From Chara braunii (Eukaryota > Streptophyta > Charophyceae > Charales > Characeae), in contig BFEA01000484.1 of NCBI GenBank assembly GCA_003427395.1, forward strand, positions 295,856-322,896: a stretch of 27,041 bases of DNA, given 5' to 3'. How positions within the stretch are numbered: position 1 is the first letter of the stretch; each line of letters begins with the position of its first letter. Below the pieces are notes generated by a model. That model did no database searches. It worked only from the letters and a program-made list of their open reading frames with translations, and was not told the origin of the DNA. The translations under genes were made by a program, and so were the position numbers. Below are positions 9,394-18,430 of this stretch, in pieces.

Positions 9394-10569
9394 TCATGAT
9401 TGGTTCGCTCGTGCGACCATGCGAGTCTGGGAGTCGGCTAGACTCTCGTGTGCGCGCTTCATAATCGCCACCATGTGGGCGATCCAGTCGTCAAGCACAG
9501 GACAGCGAGTGTCTGGGCGCAACCGCGATGGTCATAGGAAGTCCGCGAGTACGCGAGGGTGGTAGCCGAGGTCGCAATAGAATGGCGACATCCCCGTGGT
9601 TGGCGAAACAACATGGTTGTACGCAATCTCCACGTGGGCTAAGTGTAAGTCTCACTGCTGGTCATCCCTAACAAACTTTCGGAGGATATTACCGAGAGTT
9701 TTATTGGTGACCTCAGTCTGACCATCCGTTTGAGGATGGTAAGACGATGAGAAGTGGAGCTGGGATTCGTACACCTCGTGTAGGCGTCGCCAGAATGTGC
9801 TGGTAAAGCGCGGATCACGGTCGGAGATGATGCTCTGAGGTAAGTCGTGATCTCTCACGACTCGGTCGAAGACGATGTCGGTGACCTCACGAGCGCTAAT
9901 GCGATAGCGGCACGGGACAAAACGTGCACGCTTCGTGAAGCGATCGACGACGACCAAGATAGCATCATGACCGCGCTCCTTGGGTGGGCGGAGGGGACCA
10001 ATGAAATCCATCGAGATGGACTGCCAACGACCCTCCGGTATGGGTGAAGGCTGAAGTAACCCATACGGGAGGTGGTTCACACTGTTCACCTCCTGACAGG
10101 TAGGACACTTCTGAATGTAGGCTTTGACGAAGTCCTTGGACTTNGGCCAGACGTATAGGCNGCAAACACGAGCNAACGTCTTGTGGAAGCCCATATGNCC
10201 GNCANNTGCCTGGTCATGGAACTCTGCTACAGCCTGGACGCGGAGCTGTCCGGTGGAGGGAACGCAGATACGTGGTTCTAGCTGACCAGATCTGCCATGC
10301 CAGTACACAAGGCCGTTCTCCCTGAGGGAGTAGGAAGGAATGGTCTTGCCACTCCGGAGTGTCGTGTGGATGACGCGATAATCGGGGCAGTGGTGGTACT
10401 AAGCGCGATATGCGTTGATCACCGACTGATCAACAGTGGTGATGGAGATGGCAGCAAGATGAATGGGTTCATGATTGTGATCAGGACGGTGGGACAAGGC
10501 ATCGGCGGCGCTGTTCGTTTCACCCTTGATGGGCTGAGTGGTGAAACTGAACTCGGATAAGTCACGCCA
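9394..10569 (-). pseudogene. Gypsy integrase (zinc finger and catalytic core)
   Basis: The readable block starts at 10308. Its zinc finger has H38, H42, C68 and C71 (HMGFH and CPTC). The catalytic triad is visible as D101 in SMDFIGPL, D163 in IISDRDPRF and E199 in TDGQTEVTNK, spacing D-x35-E between the last two, so the active site residues are intact. It would insert element cDNA into the host genome. In-frame stops at 10399-10401, 9652-9654, 9532-9534 and 9394-9396 break the frame. Seven Ns lie in the zinc-finger part (10144-10206). The region 10402-10569 reads in the same frame as RNase H-integrase linker. Confidence 0.88.
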
Positions 10570-11103
10570 CTAGCATGCCTGTCGAGGAGAAAGCTTAGGC
10601 TTCATGAGGAAAGCCTGGACAACTGAGTTGTCCGTGCGCACTGTGAAGGGCGCCCCGTGCAGATAATGACGCCAATGCCAGGTAGCATAAACTACTGCGA
10701 GAACCTCACGTTCATCGACAGTGTAGTTTATCTCGGCAGGCAGTAGCTGACGAGAGTAGAAGGCGATCGGGCAATCCCCAGCACGAGCCTCAACAGTCCC
10801 ATCCTCCGCGATGGTCGGAGAGTAAGTAATAGGAGGACTGTCAGTGGAGGGAAGTAGTGGGAGGATAGGCGTCGGTCGAGAAGCAGTGTCAGCAGGAGGG
10901 GGGGGGGAAGGAGAAAAATGGGGATAAGGTAAATCGGGAGCAGAGGGAAACACTTGAGAAAGTACTGCTCCTACTGCAAAATTTGACGCATCAGTGGTGA
11001 CGATGAAGGGGCGATCAAAATCTGGGAGGCGAAGAAACGGCGCACAAGACACCGCCTTCTGAGGGCGCGGAAGGCGTCCTCGCAGAGGGGTGTCCAAAAC
11101 CAC
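10570..11103 (-). pseudogene. Gypsy RNase H with an unusual Pro-rich insert
   Basis: The open frame has TTDASNFAVGAVLSQ with the first catalytic Asp (residue 38), the Glu in DEREVLAVVYA and the Asp in FTVRTDNSVVQAF, the RNase H motifs of Ty3/Gypsy pol. It would remove RNA from the RNA-DNA hybrid. Residues about 51-110 (10774-10953) form a Pro/Ser/Thr-rich insert between GAVLSQ and IAFYSRQL, where other Gypsy elements have only a short loop. It ends at a TAG (10570-10572) in place of a conserved Trp region. The first ~20 residues of this open frame are out of frame with RT; the real join is at the shift near 11057. Confidence 0.85.
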
Positions 11104-12506
11104 GGCGGGTTCTTCCGGAGGAGGGTGGAGGTAAGGACGTAGGAATACCTAGCGTATCCCTGGATAAAATTACTATAGTAGCTGGTGAGGCCTAGNAANC
11201 NGNGAAGCTGCTTGGCAGANGTGGGGATGGGCCACTCTGCAATAGCAGTGATCTTCGCGTCGTCCATGTGGAGACCCTGGTCAGACACATGGTGTCCTAG
11301 GAAGTCCACTTTGCGCNGGGCAAAGCGGCACTTACTNAGCTTGGCATAGAAGCCATGCTTGCGTAAGCGCTGTAGGACATCGCGGAGGNGTCTGATATGG
11401 TCTTCTAAGGTACGACTGTAGACCANGATGTCGTCCAGGTATANGANAACGTATTCTTCAAGGATGTCCCTGAAGATGTCGTTCATCGCCGTCTGGAAGG
11501 TGGCAGGTGCATTGGTGAGGCCGAATGACATCACCGTGAACTCGTAGTGGCCGAAGCGCGACCGGAAGGCGGTCTTCGGCGGATCCTCTGCGGCAACGCG
11601 GATCTGGTGATAACCGCTACGAAGGTCGATCTTCGTGAAGAAGCGGTTGCCTGCTAGACGATTAAACAACTCATCCGCGCGGGGCATGGGATAATTGTTC
11701 TTAACCGTGTAACAGTTAAGGCCACGGTAGTCGATGTAAAGGTGGAGAGTTCCGTTCGCTTTGCGAGCAAAGAGGACAGGTGCACCCCAAGGGGAGTTAC
11801 TGGGTTTAATGAAACCCAGTCGAAGGAGCTCCTCAAGCTGACGTTTAAGTTCTGTCGCCTCTGGAATCGAGAGTCGGTACGGTGCCTGATGGTGAACACG
11901 ATAGTCGGGCACGAGCTGAATAAAATGCTCAACACCGCGCATTGGAGAGATCCCGCTGTATGAGAAATACGGAGGGAAGACGTCGCGGTACTCTCGCATC
12001 AGGTCAGAAACGGTGGACTCTAAGTCTGCCGTGAACCGTGTAAGTTCCTCAATGTCTGCATCGACACGAGACTTATGTGTGGACTCGACAGTCGACGGCG
12101 CAAGGGCCTGGGACGTGGAGGGGGTATCCGCAGGCTGATGGGTGAACGTAGAGATGGGAGCCGCGAAGATGGAGAAAGAGTCAGCAGGATCGGGCTCCAG
12201 TGAGATGAGCTCAACCTCGGGACAGAGTGGATCGTAGCAAAGAAGATCCATGACGTTCACTGAGTAGAAGTGAGCAAACTGACGAGGAGAAGTGAAGGTC
12301 ATGTCTGGGTGGGACCCAGAGGGGCGAGGGTGCTGGGGAGGTAGGTCTGGAGGGGTGTCGCCCGTGGTTCCAATGAAGGGGACTCGATGAGTCTGACCAC
12401 ACTTCGTTTTGAGAACGAGTGTCTCGGTCGCCCATTCGGCCTCTGTGCCACGGAACCGGCGAGACCAGGGAGTGCCAAGGATAAAGTCGTACCCAGTCTC
12501 TAGCAC
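11057..12506 (-). pseudogene. Gypsy reverse transcriptase
   Basis: The frame begins with the protease end DFILGTPW, then a Pro/Ser/Thr linker to about residue 170. RT motifs follow: [20 protein letters not shown] (225-244), IDYRGLN (258-264), [15 protein letters not shown] with the catalytic Asp at 294, [12 protein letters not shown] (328-338) and YLDDI (356-360) with the catalytic Asp pair, then KCRFA and DFLGHHVS of the connection. The enzyme would make element cDNA in virus-like particles. After about residue 483 the frame shifts, so the tail to 10971 in this frame is not RT. Eleven Ns lie at 11196-11447. Confidence 0.9.
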
Positions 12507-12965
12507 GTCGAAGTATGCGGAGGAATGGTAGTGCCGAGGCGCCTGGGTACTATCCGGTGGCTGGAGGCTGAGGGAGAAATGGAGGTCGGGGACCGTCTAA
12601 TCGAAAAAACGTTGTGTCTTGTTATCTCCAAGGGTAACGGAGATAGGAGAGCGAGACCCAGAGGTAGCTAGGCGAGCTTCCTCAACCACTCGAGGGTGAA
12701 CGAAATCTCCCTGCGAGCCAAAGTCCTATAAAGCGCGGTACACCCTCGTAGATGTCCCTAGGCGAATAGAGATAATGGGTAGGATGCGATCAGGGTCAGA
12801 AAGCAGAGCGAGAAGATGACGCAGGACGTTGACGTGTCTCGTGAGTCGCTCCTGACGAGCCTGAAGAATGCTCAAGTCCAGGAGAGATGACACAACGTTA
12901 TCACGAGTTGCCAACTGAGCGCTACAACGGGCTGTGCGAATGGCGAGACGCGTCGAACTTTCCAT
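12507..12965 (-). pseudogene. Gypsy aspartic protease, active site changed
   Basis: From ATG 12965 the frame runs through a helical N-terminal part (LSILQARQERLTRHVNVL) to VYRAL, a TAG at 12726-12728, then DFGSQGDFVHPRVVEEA. The family has DSG or DTG as active site in this context, so DFG is a mutated site and the stop lies directly before it. A second in-frame TAG lies at 12597-12599. The protease end DFILGTPW is in the next feature, same frame. The protease would process the polyprotein. The MESSTRL start may be inside a longer gag-pol, since no gag is present upstream. Confidence 0.7.
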
Positions 12966-12974
12966 AAAATCTCA

Positions 12975-13335
12975 TAAGTTCTTTATAATGACCATTAAAA
13001 GAAGTTCAATTAAAATCCTCAAAGAAACATATCAAATCTCAGGGCTAAGGCATCAAGTTGAGGTACAGGTATAAGCAAAGTTGTGTCGTGAGCAGATGAT
13101 TCGGCAATCAACCAACCGACCTGTTATTAGTGATAACAGAAGATGACCCTTGTGGGATCAAGCTGAATCTAGTCTAAATCTTGAATCGAATCGATCAAGA
13201 GAACCTGTAACACAAGACATGTCAATTACCAAACTAAGTTCATAAGTGTATGGAAAATAAATCCCCATGGCACGTTCTCCCTCAAGACTCTCCTGATAAC
13301 CAAGCCTAGGTCTATCTCTAAGTCAGTGCTGTCGA
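12975..13335. repeat. Diverged ~350-bp repeat, copy P
   Basis: This stretch aligns by eye with 15131-15476. Shared blocks include AGGGCTAA, CGGCAA, a conserved hairpin CTGTTAT/ATAACAG at 13121-13139, GATAACAGAAGA, CCTGTAACACA and the end CAGTGC. Similarity stops at the CAGTGC, the same point at which the 5.4-kb repeat begins in the other copy. It lies directly upstream of the Gypsy pol, where gag would be expected, so the Gypsy element is truncated here or this is foreign sequence joined to it. Confidence 0.6.
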
Positions 13336-15130
13336 GCGCATCGGTCCGACACCGCACGTGGCAGCGCGGGACCCTCTCGGCCGCGTCACGCAGGAGTTGG
13401 ACCAACCTCGTCACGAACACACAAATGGAGCTTCCTTAGGCCGCTCCGGCCGAGTGCACCAGCCATACCTCTCGCGAGCACCTACGACAGGATAGGGCCT
13501 ACGCGAGGCACAACTTACCTCCACCTTACGTGAGCTGTCACCTCCCTTCGGTGGGCGTATCCCCGCCGAGCTACCAGTCCACAGTACGAAAGCTAATCAG
13601 TTGCAATCTCAGAGGTGGACCAGCCGAGGGCGTTTCTCGTTCGCTGTAGCATAGGGGGCACGCCCGGTAATACGCCTATCGGACCCACACGCGAACTGAC
13701 ATCTTGGGGGGCTGAAGTCCCAAGCGCTGCTCGTCGTCGGTCGACTAGGATGCATCCCACACACCACTCGCACGCCACTCTACGAACACAATAAAAAGAA
13801 CACACACACATACACATGAAACAACACAGCACAAACAACGCGACAACGCTCCTAGCCCCTTCAGTGGCCATCCCATAACTTTCCACTGCGGAAATCGAAT
13901 AGGCATCGAGGCGAGACTTAGTATAAAACCGCGCGGATGCAGGGCCTACTCATATCGACTAGCAATGCAAACGTACGCAAGCAGTCGCAATGGTGGCGTA
14001 CCATGTAGTATCCATACTCGTGCGGCCCTCGTCAATCTCGAGGGTCGCGTTCGACACTCAAGTGTCGGCTGACACGCGCCTCGAGGGTTAATCTCTCGAC
14101 ACTTGACAACCGCCATGCGCGGTTGGAGACCACACACCCTCTTCTGCACTCTGTGCACCACTCTGTGCAGAGTGGGTGGTACACAAGTCCACACCTGTGG
14201 TGGCAGTCGTTTCTCGCGGCCCGGGAGATGAGTCTTACTCCAGACCTGGGCGGAAGTCAAGGGGTTTGACTTTGACGGCTGCCACAGACTACAACGTCCA
14301 ACCATAAAAATCTCTAAGATGCAAAAGATAGAGAATAGGCCGAAGGTTCCCTTACTCCAATGAAAATTCATGATCCTGGGGTACCCTCCCCTTTTCGGGT
14401 GGTGCCCGCGGCCTATAATAATCCCAAGTGCTCGTGCAATGTGTGCCCCCCTTTGATCCCATAACCCTTAGACGCTAGGGCGGCGAAGCGTCGCGTGCAG
14501 GACTTCAATATAAAGTCGCGCGATCACTAGTCAATCCTATACCCACCGACAATGCTGGTCATACGCGGTGATCGCGGCTCCGACCTCGCGATATTGAATG
14601 GCTGAAGGAATATATCGTGAGGGGTCGCCCCCTCACGATATTGAACGGTTGAAGGACGCACCGTTCGACCCTTGTGACACTCACGCCTTCCGGGTTGGGT
14701 GTCTCGAAGGGCATTGCAGATAGGCTCTGCGCGAGGGGAAGTTCCTCCCCTGCAGAGTCTAGGACTTGGGATATCCTGGACAAGGACCTTGAATCTCGGC
14801 CCAGGACCAACGTCCGACTAAGAAACCCCCCAAGAAGCAACCGACCAAGAGGAAAGGTCTTCCTTATGCCTCTCATTCTTAGCCTCTAAGCAGGCTTTTA
14901 ACATGGGGCCCTTTAGACCTCGCGGACACCCACCATAGGTATACCGAAACATACACACATAAGGGAGATAGAGTTGCGACGATCACTTCTCACAGGCACA
15001 GTGAGACTCCTCACAACCATATGTATATATATGGGATCGCAGGCAATCGAAATCCAAAATCTCCGTACTCATACCCCTTGCTTTAGCCATGCAAGCCCCA
15101 ACCTCCTGTCCAACCAACCATAATTCAATA
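13336..15130. other. Palindrome-rich, gene-free stretch between the two 350-bp repeats
   Basis: No protein or RNA gene is recognised. It is GC-rich and holds several perfect inverted repeats: 14026-14044 (6-bp stem), 14052-14067 (6-7 bp), 14107-14125 (7 bp), 14158-14175 (7 bp) and 14612-14641 (13 bp). Two similar TATA-like contexts occur (AGTATAAAACCGCGCGG near 13919 and CAATATAAAGTCGCGCG near 14507), perhaps two copies of a decayed promoter-like motif. Open frames of 60-140 codons on the minus strand lack any domain and fit chance in GC-rich DNA. Confidence 0.45.
14612..14641. repeat. Perfect 13-bp hairpin with TCGC loop
   Basis: ATATCGTGAGGGG at 14612-14624 pairs with CCCCTCACGATAT at 14629-14641 around the loop TCGC. 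It lies between two copies of a ~20-bp direct motif (CGATATTGAA.GG.TGAAGGA, about 14589-14608 and 14636-14655), so the hairpin and the direct repeat overlap. Confidence 0.8.
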
Positions 15131-15476
15131 CCCAGTACCTTTGTCAAATGGTCATTCAATAAAAGTCTGGGTAAAACCCTTAACAAACAATAAAGTCACT
15201 AGGGCTAAAACCTTTTAGGATGGGTATGGAGAGTGAGTTGGAATTGACTCGTAGACCGACGGATCGGCAACCGATCTGTTATCAACGATAACAGAAGAGG
15301 ATCCTCCCGGGATTAGGTTGAACCTAATCCAGATCCTGAATCAAATAGAATAAGATGGCCTGTAACACATGACAGGTCAATGCCCACGGCTAAATCTATA
15401 AGTTTACGGGGAATAACCTCCATATCACGATCTTACTCAAATCATCCTAACTAAGCATAAGCCTACCCTTAAACAG
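15131..15476. repeat. Diverged ~350-bp repeat, copy Q, with a string of hairpins
   Basis: Homologous to 12975-13335. It holds three hairpins in a row: GATCGG/CCGATC at 15262-15276, CTGTTATC/GATAACAG at 15276-15294 and GGATTAGGT/ACCTAATCC at 15310-15330. The second is conserved in copy P; the third is eroded there. The end at 15461-15470 (CCTACCCTT) looks like one arm of the boundary hairpin seen at 20856 and 26629. Confidence 0.6.
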
Positions 15477-15529
15477 TGCCTAAAGCAAAGGTAGACCTTG
15501 GCATAATCTCCCCTATTCAGGGTGGACCG

Positions 15530-15900
15530 CCATGATCGCCACCTATCAAAATATAATCTATCTCCTTTAAACCTAAGGAAATTTTGGAAGCGCTTCAGGG
15601 GAAATGCCTTTTCATAATTTGTATCCGCCCAAATACGAAAACAGAACTAGCCTTTGACTTTCCAAAGTCCAATTTTGTCTAACTCTCTGAATTAGCAAAA
15701 ATTTGAGCAGCACTCCCTTTGGAAAAGAAGACTTCCCAGATTTTTACTAAGCCATATACGAAGCCTAGACAAGTTGAACTTTGAAAAAGTCAGAAATTTG
15801 GTTAACTCCTTGGATTTGCAGAAATTTCGGCAGCGCTTCCCGTTGAGAAAGTAGATTATCAAAATTTATACAAGCCCAAGTATAACAAAACGATCTCAGA
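15530..15900. repeat. Tandem ~120-bp degenerate repeat, three units (unit 1)
   Basis: Units centred near 15587, 15697 and 15820 share a core like AAATTT.GG.AGCGCTTCCC, followed by a TTTATAC..GCCCAA.TA segment. Spacing is 110-125 bp. The second repeat unit of the family has five such units, so the array has grown or shrunk since the two split. Confidence 0.65.
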
Positions 15901-16265
15901 AAATGCGAGAACTGATCCAAGTAAAATAAGGTTAACTCAGAAAATGCAGGAATCGACCTAACTCCTATCGCTCTAGCACGTGACGAACCTCTAAAGCAAC
16001 TACCTATCAATCTGAAACTCAAACCAAATAATAGCCTAAGTCAGCTACATGCAGCAATGCCAAACCACAAAGGTAAGTACTCTCACCAGCCCCAAGTCAA
16101 CTTAGCAAACAATAGTTCGTAATCTTTTAATGATTTAACCCTTTATACCCAGCTTACATAGGGCATAAAGTCAGGCCATCCAATCTTATGGAACATGCCT
16201 GACCCAACCATTGAATATACACGAACAGGTTGCACGACTACTTCTCTCTTCCTTTTGGGCATATG

Positions 16266-16395
16266 ACTAAGCCATTCATCTGAGAAACAAAGCTTAGTTG
16301 CTCTGAACTGTTTAATATCCAAGTTATATATATATTTCTGACTTATGTTCTAACGTTGGGCGTAGAACTAAGCCGTTCATCTTAGAAACAAGGCT
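16266..16395. repeat. Two further hairpins of the same design with other stems (unit 1)
   Basis: ACTAAGC/GCTTAGT (16266-16272/16292-16298) encloses TTC-ATCTGA-GAA, and AGCC/GGCT (16371-16374/16392-16395) encloses TTC-ATCTTA-GAA. Both keep the small inner stem with an ATCTNA loop but use different inner-stem bases from the main array. Confidence 0.6.
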
Positions 16396-16670
16396 CATCC
16401 TGCCCAAAGTTACCTTCAGTTATACTCTTAGTTATACTCTCTTCAACTTATGATAAGCTATAGTCAGACCATCCAATCTTATGGAACCCATGCCTGACTA
16501 ACCTGTCCATAGATAAAATAGCATAAGATATAACCAGATTATAACTTCTCGGATTCCAGCATGTGCGAGGCATTGGGCCAGACCATCCAATCTTATGGAA
16601 CATATCTGGTCCTCTGCCAGGTTCATTTCTCTCTAAACCATCTGTGTGCGGCATGAGTTCAAAGCCATCC

Positions 16671-16756
16671 AATCTTATGGAACATGTTTTGTCCTCAGCC
16701 AGAATTAACCCCTAATCTTATGGAACATGCTTTGTCCTCAGCCAGAATTAACCCCT
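16671..16756. repeat. 43-bp tandem duplication
   Basis: 16671-16713 and 16714-16756 differ at one base only (GTTTTG against GCTTTG). It is far younger than the surrounding repeats. It copies the core and 3' arm of one array hairpin but not its 5' arm. Confidence 0.9.
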
Positions 16757-17259
16757 TCGAATGAAACAGAAAGAGGCTGAGCCGTCTCAGACCTCCTCGA
16801 TCAGAAACTAATGAAACAGAATAAACCCCAACTAAACACGGCAACCAGGACGTCCAATCTTATGGATCAGGCTTGGCTCCTGAAAGTCAACCACAGTCAA
16901 GCCCTCACAAGTCAGAGCAATCAGACCATCCAATCTTATGGAATCTGTCTGATTCTCAATGCATTTCGAAAAATAAAACACAGCAGTCAGGCCATCCAAT
17001 CTTATGGAACATGCCTGACCCCACATGACCCGTTCAATCTCAAGCAAGACCACCTTTCTCCCACCCTTTCCCCAGATACAACCCCCTCTTGTTCACAGTC
17101 TGCGTTCAAGCAATCAACAAAACTGAAACTGAGATTGCACACACATTCCTTTACTTAGTCTGACTTGTGTCTTGCCAGTCAAACTTAAGTCAAAATAGGG
17201 GTGCATACAGTATACTCAGTCAAACATAGCAAGATGTACAAGTAGGGGTTATACCAGGG

Positions 17260-17267
17260 TATATAAG
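17260..17267 (+). promoter_or_regulatory. Candidate TATA box of the 5.4-kb repeat (unit 1)
   Basis: TATATAAG at 17260-17267 lies 32 bp before the strongly conserved 50-nt block, the spacing expected between a plant TATA box and a transcription start. The matching site in unit 2 is TTATAGAG at 23131. No transcript evidence is available. Confidence 0.45.
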
Positions 17268-17291
17268 GGGGAAGCAATGGTTACCCTTCAA

Positions 17292-17341
17292 TTCCCTGCC
17301 TCCAAAACTCCTCCTGAGTTCCGGCAGAGCTCCCGCAATCG
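17292..17341 (+). promoter_or_regulatory. Conserved 50-nt block at the predicted transcription start (unit 1)
   Basis: 17292-17341 matches 23162-23211 at 48 of 50 positions without gaps, including GAGTTCCGGCAGAGCTCCCG. Neighbouring sequence of the two units is much more diverged. A start-of-transcript or leader function (for example R region of an LTR) would explain the constraint. Confidence 0.55.
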
Positions 17342-17639
17342 GTGGGGCGAACCTTCCACAGAGGCCTTGGCGCGGATTACGGGTTGCAATCCCGCCTGCC
17401 GCCTTCCTCTCAGAACCAATAGACTAGACTTAGAATAAGAAGGGCAGAAGGAGAATGGTTCAGTCTCTCAGATACAAGAGGGGTGCTCTCAGACTCGCAG
17501 GAGAGGGCCTCGTTATCTTCCAGCGCGTGAGGGCCCCGCAATGGCAGCCAAGTAATACCCGCCGGGTCAAACCGCAGTTGAACCGCTGAGCTCAAACACT
17601 CCTCTCACACGATACCGTCGCTTCCCCTGTGATGGAGCT

Positions 17640-18430
17640 GCAGTCACATGACTCTAAACAGCCGCCGTACCCGCGGTACCATCAGCAGCAGCAACGGCGG
17701 TCAGGCCCAACTGCAGCAGCTTCCGCCAACAGGCCCGCACACGGCTAAAAAGCAGCAGCACCACCATCCCAACAGTCTAGTAACAACATGTACACGACTT
17801 ACAGAGGCAGCAACGGTCATACACAGTCAGTGGACGCAGCAGCAGTGCACAGCGACGGTCAGCAGCAGCCGCCCGCGCACAGTCGACAACCACAGCGATA
17901 GTCTTGCGCCCAGTACGCAGCAGCCAGCAGTATGCCACAACTCTGTCCTTTGCCAACTACTCACCCACACACACCGAACACACAGCCCGCAACCTTGCGC
18001 CCCAACAGTCGTAACCCCATACACACAGAAGACACGGTCTGTGGCCCGGATTGCTGCGCCCACGACTCCAAAATGAGGGTCGCGAGCCCCTCGTGGTATC
18101 TCTTCTCTTACAGCAGCGACAACAGCAGCACGACTTAACTAGTCACTCGGTAAGCAGAGTGCGCACGTTTGGCTGCGCCGCCCCTCCGCCGCCCCTGCCG
18201 GTATCTGGCCCCCAACCCGGCTCATACCATCCCGGTCTATAGGGTGAGCTACACACTCGTTTGTCAGGCGGATCTGCAGCCCCCTTCACGCTCTCCTCAA
18301 GGCTGGCCCAGATAGGCCGCTAGCATCAGTGCATGGCAACAACGCGTAGTGGCGGGTTTAGCATGTCCCAGAGATTTGCACACCAAGGGCCCGGAACTCG
18401 AATGCAGCAGCAACAACAACAACGCTAGTG
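17640..18430. other. CAG/CAA- and CA-rich low-complexity stretch
   Basis: Contains many CAG, CAA and CACA runs, for example CAG clusters near 17685-17765 and a (CAG)n(CAA)n run at 18404-18423. The plus-strand open frame at 17648-18076 (142 codons) gives a Gln/His/Thr/Ser-rich product that reflects composition only; no domain is seen. A similar CA-rich stretch lies at 23640-24110 in unit 2, with shared blocks near 17935 and 23765, so it is part of the repeat family. Confidence 0.5.

Larger units (their letters stand above)
8719..12965 (-). mobile_element. Ty3/Gypsy chromovirus pol, gag-less remnant
   Basis: On the minus strand the order is protease, reverse transcriptase, RNase H, integrase, chromodomain, the layout of Ty3/Gypsy chromoviruses. 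Protease and RT share one frame; RNase H to chromodomain share another, with the shift near 11057. There are at least eight in-frame stops. No gag, primer-binding site, polypurine tract or LTR is recognised: upstream of 12965 an unrelated repeat begins at once. Single Ns lie at 10144-10206 and 11196-11447 only, as expected for consensus ambiguity in a multi-copy element. The copy cannot move by itself. Confidence 0.88.
16170..17019. repeat. Hairpin array with constant loop and variable paired stems (unit 1, eight core sites)
   Basis: Eight sites carry a core close to CATCCAATCTTATGGAACAT: about 16177, 16470, 16584, 16666, 16714, 16852, 16927 and 16993. Flanking arms differ from site to site but pair: GTCAGGC/GCCTGAC at 16170-16203, TAGTCAG/CTGACTA at 16461-16500, GGGCCAGA/TCTGGTCC at 16575-16612, CAAAGC/GTTTTG at 16660-16691, AATCAGAC/GTCTGATT at 16919-16954, GTCAGGC/GCCTGAC at 16986-17019. 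Inside the core, TCCA pairs with TGGA around an ATCTTA loop. The site near 16714 lacks its 5' arm because it arose by a 43-bp duplication; the one near 16852 pairs only partly. Function unknown: structured RNA, cruciform DNA or a protein-binding array are all open. Confidence 0.8.

Noticed and set aside
10144-11447. Runs of N as an assembly gap
   Set aside because: They are single scattered ambiguous bases; the reading frame continues across them.
16170-17019. CRISPR-like array
   Set aside because: Repeats are about 20 bp with irregular spacing of 65-290 bp, the arms vary with the site, and the setting is a eukaryotic repeat.
17375-17395. CGGGTTGCAATCCCG as a tRNA T arm or B box
   Set aside because: Only the T-arm-like hairpin is present (also in unit 2); no A box or acceptor stem lies at the right distance.
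17648-18076. 142-codon open frame
   Set aside because: Gln/His/Thr/Ser-rich product from CAG and CA repeats, with no domain and no counterpart frame in unit 2.
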